The notes below the pieces were generated by a model. The model searched no databases and had not been told where the DNA came from. It saw only the letters and a list, made by a program, of their open reading frames with translations. A DNA stretch of 47,262 nucleotides from Astrothelium macrocarpum (Eukaryota > Ascomycota > Dothideomycetes > Trypetheliales > Trypetheliaceae): NCBI GenBank assembly GCA_021030915.1, contig JAGEMR010000185.1, forward strand, positions 1-47,262, written 5' to 3'. Shown here piece by piece: positions 10,937 through 21,878 of this stretch. Made by a program: the position numbers and the translations under genes. Position 1 is the first letter of the stretch, and each line of letters begins with the position of its first letter.

Positions 10937-12239
10937 ATGGACCGATTAAATCGCATGCTGCAGGCCGCTCAAGGCATGGGCCAAGGCATGTCTGGTATGG
11001 GAGGCCCTCAAGGTGTACGTTCATCCTCTGTGTAGACCTCTGCTTCCTTCTTACCCTTTTCCTTTCCTCTACCATCTTGCTTCACCATCAACATGCTACC
11101 CTTTCCTGGCCACCCTTGGGGAGGCTTTCCTGCCTCGATCCAACGGCCTCGATCTGATGCCATTATTCCACAGGATAGCCCGCTCATCGATAACTCCGAG
11201 ACCGTATACATATCCTCCCTCGCCCTACTGAAGATGTTACGGCATGGCAGGGCAGGTGTACCTATGGAAGTAATGGGTTTGATGCTGGGAGAGTTTGTCG
11301 ATGACTACACCGTTCGCGTTGTAGACGTCTTTGCTATGCCTCAAAGCGGTACTGGCGTCTCTGTGGAAGCTGTAGATCCCGTCTTTCAGACCAAAATGAT
11401 GGACATGCTCCGTCAAACAAACCGGTATTGTCCCTACCTTTCCATCCCAGCTCAACCTCCAACACCTCGTCGCTAATCTACTTTGCACAATAGACAGGAA
11501 ACGGTGGTTGGCTGGTATCACTCTCACCCTGGCTTTGGCTGTTGGCTCTCTAGTGTCGACATCAACACCCAGCAATCCTTTGAACAACTCACCCCCCGAG
11601 CCGTCGCCGTCGTCATCGATCCTATCCAGTCCGTCAAAGGCAAAGTCGTCATTGACGCCTTCCGTCTCATCAACCCGCAAACCCTCATGCTTGGCCAAGA
11701 ACCACGACAGACCACGTCCAATCTCGGCCACCTCAATAAACCCTCCATCCAAGCGCTCATCCATGGCCTAAATCGGCATTACTACAGCATCGGCATCAAT
11801 TATCGCAAAACGGGCTTGGAGGAGAATATGTTGATGAATTTACATAAGCACGTGTGGACGGAAGCGCTACAGATGCCGGATTTTGCGGGCGAGGGAGAGA
11901 GGAATAAGGAGAGGTTGCAGAAGCTGGTAGGCTTGGCGGAGGGTTATGAGAAGAGGGTGAAGGAGGAGACGGAATTGACAAAGGAGCAGCTGAAGACGAG
12001 ATATGTTGGAAAGGTGGATCCCAAGAAACGTGAGTGATCCTGATTGACTTTTCCAGTCTGTCGGACTGTATGCTAATATGAACGGATACGCAGATTTGGA
12101 AGATGTGGGCCAGGATCTGATAGAAGACAACATCGTTTCGGTCTCAAGGCAAATGATTGATAAGGAGGCATCCGTTCCAAAGGCAGAGGAGAAGCGAAGT
12201 GGGCACACCAATGGTAATAGCATGGAAGTTGACAATTAG
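10937..12239 (+). CDS. RPN11: 26S proteasome regulatory subunit RPN11 (JAMM deubiquitinase)
   Basis: Exons are 10937..11014, 11174..11424, 11494..12029 and 12094..12239, giving 336 residues. Intron 1 uses the GTACGT donor so that the protein reads GGPQGDSPLIDNSETVYISS. Rpn11 is the zinc metalloprotease of the proteasome lid that removes ubiquitin chains from substrates before degradation. The MPN domain is intact: catalytic Glu58 in PMEVMGLMLGE and zinc ligands H119, H121 and D132 in GWYHSHPGFGCWLSSVD (the HxHx7SxxD pattern). Conserved downstream blocks are PIQSVKGKVVIDAFRL, EPRQTTSNLGHL, HGLNRHYYSI and LKTRYVGKVDPKKHLED. The C-terminal helix region ends with an acidic/polar tail and TAG. Length and residue order match fungal orthologues. 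It was probably under pressure for co-regulation with other proteasome genes, but no site could be confirmed. Confidence 0.97.
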
Positions 12240-12811
12240 CTATAGTGTATTATAACTCCTCCGCGAAGAGGCTTTACCAAATCCATCAGCATTCGAAGGA
12301 GTCACGTTGCTTCCATAAATCCAACGAATCCTCCGGAATTCTCTAGATTTCCACAATCATGTAGTCAGTTACCGACGCTGAATGTAGTAATACTTTGATT
12401 TCGCGCATCACGGATGGTGGTCTAATGCACACCTCGCTATATCGCTATTTGATGGGACGGGTGTACCATGACGTTGTCCTTTTCGTACCAGCTAGGACCG
12501 ACACGTAACTGCAATGGTCGGGCTTTTACACGAGCTGGTAAGGAGTTTGGATGCTCATGGGAGAGTAGAGTCTTCGCATATTAATGCGGAAAGCATGGCG
12601 TCCGCGTTCAATGGCGTAGAACGTTCAAGGTATCGTTAAGACATTTATTATCCCTATTCAGTCGATTTCCGCGAGATGCTGACTCGCAAGTGTTCTATTT
12701 GGTCCAAAGTTTATCGAAACTCGAACCTCTCGCTCAAAATTCACTCCTCGACTCATGCGCCAGAACACGTGTGACGCATAATTCGTCACTATCACTATCA
12801 CATCTATCACA
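12240..12811. other. RPN11 3' flank, no gene seen
   Basis: This stretch holds the RPN11 3' UTR and spacer before the minisatellite. No ORF of interest, tRNA or clear element was found. Confidence 0.5.
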
Positions 12812-13151
12812 TTCACCCTTCTCCTTTCTATTCACCCTTCTCCTTCTTTCTATTCACCCTTCTCCTTCTTTCTATTCATCCTTTTCCTTTTTTCTATTCA
12901 TTTTTCTTCTTTTTTCTATTCATTCTTCTTCTTTCTATTCACTTTTCTCCTTCTTTCTATTCATTCTTCTTCTTCTTTCTATTCACTCTTCTCCTTCTTT
13001 CTATTCACTCTTCTCCTTCTTTTTATTCACTCTTCTTCTTCTTTTTATTCACCCTTCTCCTTCTTTCTATTCATCTTTCTCTCTCCTTCTGTTTACCAAT
13101 TTTCCTTTATATTCACTCGTCTCTCTTTTCTATTCATTATTCTTCCTCTTG
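12812..13151 (+). repeat. Pyrimidine-rich 22-nt minisatellite
   Basis: About 14 imperfect tandem copies of a 22-nt unit of the type TTCACCCTTCTCCTTCTTTC followed by TA lie here; some copies are 19-21 nt. Substitutions are nearly all C/T exchanges, so the strand stays almost purely pyrimidine apart from the TTCA/CTA junction. An ORF through it (12690..13214) encodes only Phe/Ser/Leu repeats and is not a gene. Such tracts can adopt triplex structures and expand by slippage. Confidence 0.85.
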
Positions 13152-13344
13152 TTTTCTGCAATTCTACTTGCTGCATCGTGGATTTTTTTTGCTACTACCC
13201 TCTGTTTTCTCTGAGGAACAATTATTTGAGATCCAGTGAAATAAGAATCAGGTCAAATTTCTAGGTGAGGATAACGAGATACATACTGAGGCCAGTCCAT
13301 CTCCAAGCCTAAACTCAAGAAACTCAAACCTCTACCATCATTAA

Positions 13345-15600
13345 ATGCTACATTGCCTAAGTCCAAGGATGGTACTGACAATTGGCTCCAAAGATAGTGA
13401 GAACCCCTCTGATTCATACGATAACTGCCCTTTTCCACGTCGAACCCTCCCCAAGCCTACTGCAGTGCCACAGACCTCCGCACACCAAGCTCCTCACACT
13501 CTCCAAGCCATAGCCAGTCCAAGTTCAAGTTCTAACGATCCCACTGCATTGGAAGAAATTGGCGTTCGGCTCGAGAACATGTCCAAGTAACTTGCTGATC
13601 TCCGCACTGCTTTACACGAAGATTGGGGTAATCTCCTGGATCTCAGCGCCAGGACAAAAGATTTTGCTAACAAGGCCACGAAGACATCTTGTTGCTAAAT
13701 TGGAGACGAACAGAAAGCATAATACTGGAGACTGCGATAAGAAATTTCATGAACGGCAAAAATTTGAAAATTAGTCATTTGCATATTCAGAAGGCCCGAA
13801 ACACACTTTCAAGCCACCAAACGCCCCCGACTCTCACGGCATTGACCGATTGCCACGGATTGCAATAATAGATGATGTCTCAGGCTACCGATGGCATGAT
13901 TTGTGATACACTTGATAGAATCTTCGACTGGAGTTCGAGGAAGATGTGACACGCCAATCGTAGCGTCTCCCTTCATCAAGACTGGGTCATCGCTTTGCTT
14001 CGCGAGCCTAACGCTCGCCGTGCAACTCAAGGCTTGAACGTCAAAATGGAAGGATATGCTGATGTCAGCGATTTCCAGTTTATCCAATCTCCTTTCGAGG
14101 GATATGAAGAGGATGAAGATGATACTGCTGCACTTTCTCGGAAGCACCAAGAAGAATCTGACCGATCAGCTTCAGAACCGCATCAACTGCTGCAGTCAAG
14201 GTACCCAAGCGTCGCGCGGTTCAGGGGCTGGCCAGGGTTGACGAAGAAGGCACCAATTTCTACCAAAAAATCCAATCCACATGGCAAGAAACATAAGAAG
14301 CGGAACAAATAAGAAGCAATTCGGCAAGTGAACCGATCCGGAGCTGGAAGATGGGCTAATAAGTAGTCAGCAGCACGAAGGGTTTGGTGAGAATTCTTAA
14401 GATGGGTACACTGGGTTATCATTGGATCTGGCTATCAAAACCCCGCCGATTACGCTATTCTAAATCAACACTCGATCACGTAACAGGGATCTCCAATTGA
14501 CACAACTGGAATCCAAGACTTCTTTACGTATCGGGCTTGTGAACACGAAAGTGAAGAAAGAGTGAGCTGGAACGAAAAAAGAAATTGCTGAAACCATTTC
14601 ACGATTAGAGTCGACCATGCAGTCCATGCATGAACTCGCTGACAAGGTATTCGAAGCCGCAAACTTGCAAAGTTCCAAGATCGGAACCATTGAAGGCACG
14701 CAGGGATGTTTACGGTTCCAAAGAAAAGGAAGCGGATGACAATTCAGAAGAGGAACCCACGCACCGCGGAAATGCGTATACACAGCAAGACCTAGAGATT
14801 GACAGTGAATCTGCAGCAGATGATGAATCGAAAAACTGACAGCGCCAGTAAATAACCTAGGCCTTATTGGCGCTAATAAGCCATTAGAAATTCTAAAAAA
14901 ACTCGCCACGACAAAGCAGAATCCTGAAACATGATAGTCAGATGATGACCCATGAACTATCATATCTTACAGTTCAAATGTGCAAAACAGAGTTTCAGCG
15001 GATCATGAATGCACACCCACCACTAATACCAAATACTAAACCGCTGAGGCAGAAACACCCTATGATGCCTCATACTATCTTTATATACAAAAACGAAGAT
15101 TCAAAACCTGGCCTAGAACTTTCTACCTCTCATAAGAGAAGAAAAACGTACGATCGGAGACTTGAGAACGCTCAGATGCATGGTTCTAACCCTCTTAATC
15201 GAGCTTCAAGGCATTCTACACTGCAGAATACCCATATGGCTTTCCGACCAAAGAAGACACCCTGGAGTCTACTCAACAAACCAAGGATTCAGCCCAACTC
15301 CAATCAGTTCTTACAAGCCCGAAACCAGATTGATCTAGACGTGTCTCTCTTACTACAAAGCCAGGACCCAGCAGCACCAGTCCTTCGCCCTCCAGTTCTT
15401 TTTCTTTCAGTTCAAAACTAGGACCTGGTAATGTCAGGCCTTCCCCCTTAAGACTTTTCTCTTTCGCTTCGAAACTAGAAGCTACTAGCACCAAACTGTC
15501 AGACTCCGATCCTGGGGCTTCTAGCTTAGGGTCAGGTCCTAAGGCTCAGAAATACCGCCGTCCAGCGAGGTTCAGACTTCAAGTAAGCGTCCAAAAAACC
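13345..15600 (+). pseudogene. Decayed coding region of unknown origin
   Basis: Plus-strand fragments look protein-like but are broken by stops and frame changes. The clearest part is 13345..13696. A Pro/Ser-rich segment ending GVRLENMSK meets TAA (13588-13590), and the same frame goes on as LADLRTALHEDWGNLLDLSA, a coiled-coil-like stretch, until TAA. Further pieces lie at 13995..14312 (acidic then Lys-rich end), 14630..14839 (acidic, SAADDESKN) and 14942..15421 (Ser/Pro-rich). I cannot name a family. A degraded retroelement gag-like gene or a degraded host gene are both possible; I saw no LTR pair or reverse-transcriptase motif. Confidence 0.4.
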
Positions 15601-16848
15601 TCCGATCAGTAGATCGCGGTGGTATGAAGATTAAATTACAGGTGTGAGATGGATTCGAAAGGATTGCTCTGTTGCTTGCTCGCTTGCTTCGTTACTGGGA
15701 AGACTCCGAGGAGGATGGGAATGGTCTTGTTGAAGTTGAACGGATGAAAGCATGAATTGTATGTGTAAGAAGCTGAGTGCAGCAGCAGCAGCAGTAGTAG
15801 ATGTGGGCTATGTACGCATTGAACAATGAAATAACTGCTACTACGCAACAGCAGAAGAGCTTCCTTCAACAGGCCTAGGTAATCACAAGAGCTCAGGTAG
15901 CGTTTTCACAAACAGGATCCATCCATAGCTTACTATCTATCCCTCCCAAAGAGTACGAAGAAAAATTTTCCAGTGATTTCCTAAATTACCTAAATGACGT
16001 CATTAGCAATGGACGCGACCGAGTGTTTAGCGCTGACCGGCATCGCATTTCTCAATTCATCTGCCGCGCGCTTAATCGATTTGGACGTGGTGAGACGTTG
16101 GCGAGCGTCATTTGTTATTTGATCACTCGGACCAGTCAGGGCGCCATTGCGACATCCTTCGGCATCGCGCCACTGGCATGGCAGCTTGAGCTAAATCGTC
16201 CACTGCTTTTTTTTGCGACACTCAAGGTTCAGGTCGCTCTGCAACCCATTGCACTTGAGCGTACTCCGGTCGCTGCCAGCTGTGACCAAAATCAAGGTCG
16301 CTCCACCGAGGAATTGTCTGTAACTTGTATAGCCTTACGTTTTTTGTTTATGACTTCTCTTTTTCGTGCTATATACTATCGTAACTGTATCTGCTAGGTT
16401 TTATAACAGAATATACGAATTACCTCAAAGAAAAGCAACTTCAACATGTATGCTGTAGATGAGTTTTAACTGGGAGCTTCCCCGCCGATCTCCATACGAA
16501 CTACAAATGTCACGGTCGACGTGGATTTATGCTGAGATATCAATTGTGATTTGCATCATAGACGAAAAAAGACAAAAAAGACGAAAACAACCGAAAGTGT
16601 ATCACGCAGTCTTTTTTGTCTAGAGACGAGAAGAACGTGTGACCATGGAAACTGCTCTGGAACATTTATATTTGTAGGAGTAAAGGTTTTAAATTCTCGC
16701 ATATTGCGTTTCATTGCCAGCGCAGCTTCAATAGTGCATAAAGGATTGTGGATCAAGAAGTCGAAAGCAAATAAAATCACGTAAGACGAAGATAGGAAGA
16801 CGGCAAGAGCCAGAGATCTTCAAAGTATAATAGCTGCATTTATGCTGA
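15601..16848. other. Intergenic with a short CAG tract
   Basis: No gene is supported. A trinucleotide run, (CAG)n then (TAG)n, lies at about 15779..15800. The ORF 16023..16397 lacks recognisable features. This region is downstream of the HET gene, which is transcribed leftwards into it. Confidence 0.5.
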
Positions 16849-18916
16849 TCACACAAGTGTGATCTCGTTGAACTCCAATTCCTTTCCCGGTATATGACGC
16901 CAATTAGCATCATCTCCAAACCCTGCCTCATGCGCTTGAGCGATGAGCTTGTAAAATTCGCCATTCCGGCGGATCACCATTGGCACTCTGATACCTGCAA
17001 GTAACACTATTTCGTCACCAGTGCGTATGGAGTGGGGCGAGAGCCCTAGCTGTCCCGAGGCAGCTCTAAACAGAGTTTTGTACGCAATCCTAGTGATGCG
17101 TTCGTGGAAGGATGGGAATATTGCGCTTCTGGAAATTTTCATGTAGACTTGATATTCCATGGTTTGCGTTAAAGGCTTGAGATCAGGGGTGCTGTTAATG
17201 GTATTGAAGATATCGGGCATCCATCGCTCATCTGAATCAGATGCACCAGTATTTGGATCTGCTTGCGACATTCCACACAACGTTAAAAACCATGATCGCG
17301 CTTTATCCTGGTCATTTACACAGTCCTCTGGTCTTGTCCAGTGACTCATCAAAACATAGTATAGGGCGAGTATTGATTCATTGCTTGCCGTCTCTGGGTC
17401 TGTTCCGAGACCGAATTCGACAAACGCTCGGAGAACGCGCAGGTTCCAGAGAAATAGAATTCCGGAGCTATACTGGGGATAAGCTGTCAGAACTTCTTTC
17501 CATTGCGATTCGTTGGGCTGTTGGTTCTTGGACCATTTTGAGTAGTCCTGATACTTTCCAATCCCTTCGTGGTCATGGCATATGGCCAGTTTAGATCGGC
17601 CAGAAATAGAATCGACGATAAGTCCTTTTACTAAGAGATGTCTTCCTTCGTTTCTTATGGAGAACCACGTTGGAGGTCTTGTGAGAAACGCCGTGAAATG
17701 ACCAAGCATTCCAATGCTATGTTTAGAGCTCGACCAATCTGGAACCCAAGAGGCCAATTTTTCCGTTGACACAAGACCGTCGACGTTTTCTAGTACTTTG
17801 ATGCTTTTGGTAGACTGGATGACAGCAAGGGTGAAATCTCGATAGATGTCTGCTGTGGACTGTGAATATTCAGGTGGCGGTAGTTGCACATTCGATGCTT
17901 TTAGTAACCCATAAAGAGCGTATACTTTGTCTTTTGCTTCAGATGTTTTAGAAAACCGCATTTCACTGAGAAAAGCACAAAGTGTATCCTCGTCAACCGT
18001 ATCAGAGGATTCTCGCCAATTCAAGCATTTTTTGGCCATGTCATGCACAGCGAAAGCGCTCCACAGGGGACTTTTCATCGCGATATCGCTGAGCATGCCC
18101 CGTACTTCCATCTCGTCCACTTTGTTCTTGGCTCGAAATAGAGAATCCAAGGATGCACATGCATCTCCGTAGTATAATACTGCATTCCTGCCAAGTGCAG
18201 CTTCTTGTACTACCCAAAGGCGTTTGAACCAGGGAGTAAGCTCGAGGAAACGTATGAGATCTAATTTGGCATTAGTAAAGTAGCATAAGCAGAAGATTTG
18301 AACGTTGAGAGAATATGCCAGCGAACCGCTTGTGCTATGGACGTCCAGCTTTTCAGGGTAGAGTCGCACCCAAATTACTAGTTTCACGCATTAGCCCTAG
18401 AAGGCGTTGCGTCCTGTTCGCCGGGTCTTCATCTTCAGCAGCAGCCGCAACTCTAACCATCCAGTCAAAGCAAGCAGTGCAATACTCCAGCATTTGTGTG
18501 AGCGAGGCTTGAGTTGGCTCGTTGTCATTTCGGAGCCATATCAGCACCTGCCCAGCTTGAGAGTAGATATCACCCATCAGCGAGACCTGGTAACTGCGCT
18601 CTAACGTATCCCCTTGATTGATACATAGGGAATCTATCCAAATGTTGCGTTTCAATCCGTCTCTGATTGGGCGAAACCGTCGTAATGCAGCGGCACAATT
18701 CTTTGTAACTAGGACTTCCCTATCCTCTAGATAAACCACCTGAGTAGGTTTCTGGTCAGCCCAGCAGTATGAAACTGCTTCGTATTGGAGATTCGGGTCG
18801 TCCAACGAGATGTCGGCGACGTCACATATGATGTTTCTCTGAGGGTCACTGCTGCCATGCAAGATAAGAACTCTGAATAAACGGTTGTTGATAAGCGAGG
18901 GAGTATTGGTAGCCAT
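16849..18916 (-). CDS. Heterokaryon incompatibility (HET) domain protein
   Basis: Two exons (18916-18370 and 18260-16849) give 652 residues. The intron is 109 nt with donor GTGCGA, branch region TTACTAATG and acceptor AAATTAG. Spliced, the protein reads RETSNL-DLIRFLELTPWFKRLWVVQEAALG, the usual end of the HET domain. The HET blocks are all present: YEAVSYCWADQKP (about 44-56), a long spacer, IWIDSLCINQGD (about 92-103) and QVSLMGDIYSQAGQVLIWLRN. These proteins act in fungal self/non-self recognition, where incompatible alleles trigger cell death after fusion; most family members are of unknown specificity. The C-terminal 400 residues include LYGLLKAS, ADIYRDFTLAVI, LASWVPDWS and GDEIVLLAGIRVPMVIRRNG, also typical. 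No NACHT or WD repeats are attached. The frame is intact. Confidence 0.92.
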
Positions 18917-20289
18917 CCGTACAGTCTACACTGATGCTAGAATAATGAAAATCCACTTACTGACTTGAAGAAACAACACGTTACCTAAGTTACTAAGGAG
19001 AGGTCGGAGAACGTATCCCGTCTCGTGGGAGCTGAAAGAACACTGCCACGGGCTCGGGCAATTAGCTCTGTAGCCACATTGGCCCCACACGATCGCTCCA
19101 GGCACAAGAGGCGGCACGGCGGTTGATTTTCAGACACGCAACGCTCGTGTCGAGTTACCCGAGGAAAATATTCAAAACAGCCTTATGCATAGTGGGTATC
19201 GTATTGCATAAAGTTGGGACGAATGAACGTTGTCGAAAATAGCGTCAGTATGTTGGTGCGAAGGTATTAGCGCGGTCCTGCATGCCCGGTACATGGAATC
19301 TGGCACGTGGCACCCAATCATCATTTGCGATTTGCTCTACTGAAATAGCAAAAATGAAAAATAGGCCAAAAACTTGCATTCGACTGCCTCGTGCGTCTTT
19401 TAGACTCCAAGACTTTCCTGTAGAAGCCCTGTCCATAATGTCCTACCTCCTATAACTTCCCCTTGCAGGAGAAGAGCATGCATTCATGCCCATGATTTGC
19501 ATTGATCAGATCATTTTGAGGCAACCCTTTCGTTATTTCACCCGAAGGTCCAAGTGTTTGTGGCTGAATGTATTCGCGATTGGACCCTCGCGTAGCCCAG
19601 TAACATAGACCCACAGACACAGCATCTTTGAGTAGCAATCTTCTACCGCTAGACGCTCCATTCGTATTGATGATTTTCGATGATCGTAATTTCAATTCTA
19701 CCAGTGGTTTCTGAACAATAAAAAAAGAAAAACTTTTTGTCCAAAAAAGAAATGGGTATCTTGCGTCATCAACCCAAACCCCGGGCGTCGTTGAAATCCT
19801 AAAACACGAAGAAATGCTGGCAGCGACGAAAAACAAAAAACTACGTCTCATAGAATCCCATCATGGATGTTCAATGCCGGTGTCTTTCCCGACGTTATGT
19901 AAGGTTTGGGTGATTATGCGGCGTGATTGAGAGTGGCGCGCGTGGCAAGACATCCCTGTCGGAAGGATGCAAATCCATTCAAGCAAGCCAAACCGGGTTT
20001 AGAAATAGAGCTTCAAAGTTGCCAAGTTCTCCGTCAAGACCTTCCAAACGCCCCCTACCCTTCCCCTTATTTTTTTTAAACAGCGCCCCCCCCATCTCCG
20101 ACATGAACCGGCATGCCTTGAATCTTCTTGCCACTTCCAGCTTTCTCCGAAAGCTTGCAGTCATGGATAGCAACGTCCGGCTCCAATGACCCGGAAGCCG
20201 GGAGAGTGCATGCGGAGCGCGAAACCTTATTGACCGTGGCGAGAGATGGTCAAACGCTATGAATCAACGTGCTTGCCACTCAAGCCTCA
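18917..20289. other. Intergenic, no gene recognised
   Basis: This holds the HET promoter side and the Myb-gene 3' flank. The largest ORF (19450..19851, minus) has no domain-like composition. No RNA gene was seen. Confidence 0.5.
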
Positions 20290-21878
20290 TCAAGTACCCC
20301 CGTATCCGGACGCTTCGGCCTGCCCGCTTGCCTCTGGGTCGGTAGCAGCAATGACCTCTGCTTCGAGTTCCTCAGCTTTCTCGCGGCAGGCTGCAGGGGA
20401 GAAGCCTGCACCGAGTTTCGCGGCAATGATGCGCCAACGGTCGTTGTCGTATTCGTGCATGGCTTGGCGAAGCTTTTGGACCTAAGGGGTTCGCATTGAG
20501 TCAGCAAGAATGTAAAGTAGAGGCTCTCGAGACAAGGATTACGCAAATAGAAAGTATGTTTCGTTTGCTCCGTATTCGGAATCAAGAAAAGGGTGTGCGG
20601 ATCCATCGCAACGTGAAGATCAGTGCGGGCAAGATTACAAACGCATGAATCTCTGCGGGAAGGATTTCGGGAATGGAAGCAAACGAAAAGCAACCTCAAA
20701 GAACAATTTGCGTACCATGTCATCTGTCCAAACAGTGGTTTTGGCCTTCAATTTTGTGCAATAGCGCACCTGCAGCGTACCACTGCTCCTGCCAGGGAAG
20801 AAATCTGCAATTTGCTTCCATGTCAAATTCTTTTTTTCTTTTAGATCCACAAGCAACTGATCGTCTTCGGGCGTAAATTTGAGCTTTGGTCCTCGTGGTC
20901 TCGGAGCTGGTGGAGGCATGCCCTCTTGGCCTACAACTGAAGGTGGACCATGTGCAGGCTGCGTCAAGGTTGGCGAAGTCGGTGAGATTGATGACGGATC
21001 ACCGTAGTGTCGCTGCATTTTGTTAGGTGGTGGTTGATTCGGAAGCCGATGATGATGATGCTGTTGTGCAGCAGCAGCAGCTGCTGCTGCTGCTTGTGCT
21101 TGTGCCTGCGCTGATTGAAGCTGAGATTGGGACTGGAACGCTTGTTGTTGTGGGTGCTGAGCTTGCCCAATAGCCAACGGATGTTGTTGTTGGTATTGAA
21201 GCGGTAGCGCCTGATGCTGCATAGGTTGTTGCAGCGTCTGATGTGTTAGCTCCACGGGCAAATCGAGACTATGCGATGTACGGTGTTGGTGAGTGGGCGC
21301 GAACCGTAAAGCTGTCGCAGACGATGGTTCTTCTGAGGGTGGTGGTGCTTCCAAGACACCTGTTGGCAGACCTTGAACATCGAGCTGACCAAGATCTTCT
21401 GGTCGATCACGTTTTCGGCTTGAAGGTTGTCGCGAGATTTGCGTCGAGTAAATTTGTGCTTGCGTAGAAGGTTGCTGGCTCTGGTTCCCACCACCATAAT
21501 GATGTGTCTGAGACGGTCGCAATGGTCCGAATTGTGATCGCTGATGCAACTGTGGAAAGTACTGCGACTGGTAAGTTTCGGTGTGTGAGGTTGAACCGGC
21601 TGCGGCCGATGACTGTGGTGATGGCGTAAGTTGACCGCCTGACGGGTGAAGACCCGGATGATGCGGGAGTGGCTGCTGAAGGTAAGGATTTGTTTGGGCA
21701 GATAAGGCCTGGGGAAAAAGTCCATGCTGGAAGTCAACACTGGAGGAAGCGGGGTTTGACTGTTGATGCTGTTGATGTCGTTGTTCTCCCTCTTCCTCTT
21801 CCTCCCCACCTTCGTCTGGCGCAGCGTAGTCGAGAGTAAAGTCTCGATGGTATCTCGCCACTGTTGCGAATTCTGCAT
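20290..21878 (-). CDS. Glutamine-rich tandem Myb/SANT-like protein (frame break near 5' end)
   Basis: Exon 1 runs to 20716 and exon 2 is 20481-20290 (intron 234 nt, GTACGC...CCTTAG, phase 0). The C-terminal part is a Myb-type DNA-binding pair: LKFTPEDDQLLVDLKEKK..LTWKQIADFFPGRSSGTLQVRY, then across the intron VWTDDMVQKLRQAMHEYDNDRWRIIAAKL. Upstream is a Gln/His/Ala/Pro-rich region of some 330 residues with an RKRDRPED basic patch, as in transcription regulators. The start is a problem. The best N-terminus is ATG 21878 (MQNSQQWRDTIETLL), but it is in a different frame from the long body, which passes through DYAAPDEGGEEEEEGE. The body frame has no ATG back to a TAA at 21964-21966. A one-base deletion or two-base insertion near 21840, an assembly error or an unseen exon would explain this. 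Confidence 0.75.

Noticed and set aside
12690..13214. 174-codon Phe/Ser-rich ORF
   Set aside because: It is a translation of the pyrimidine minisatellite and has no independent support.
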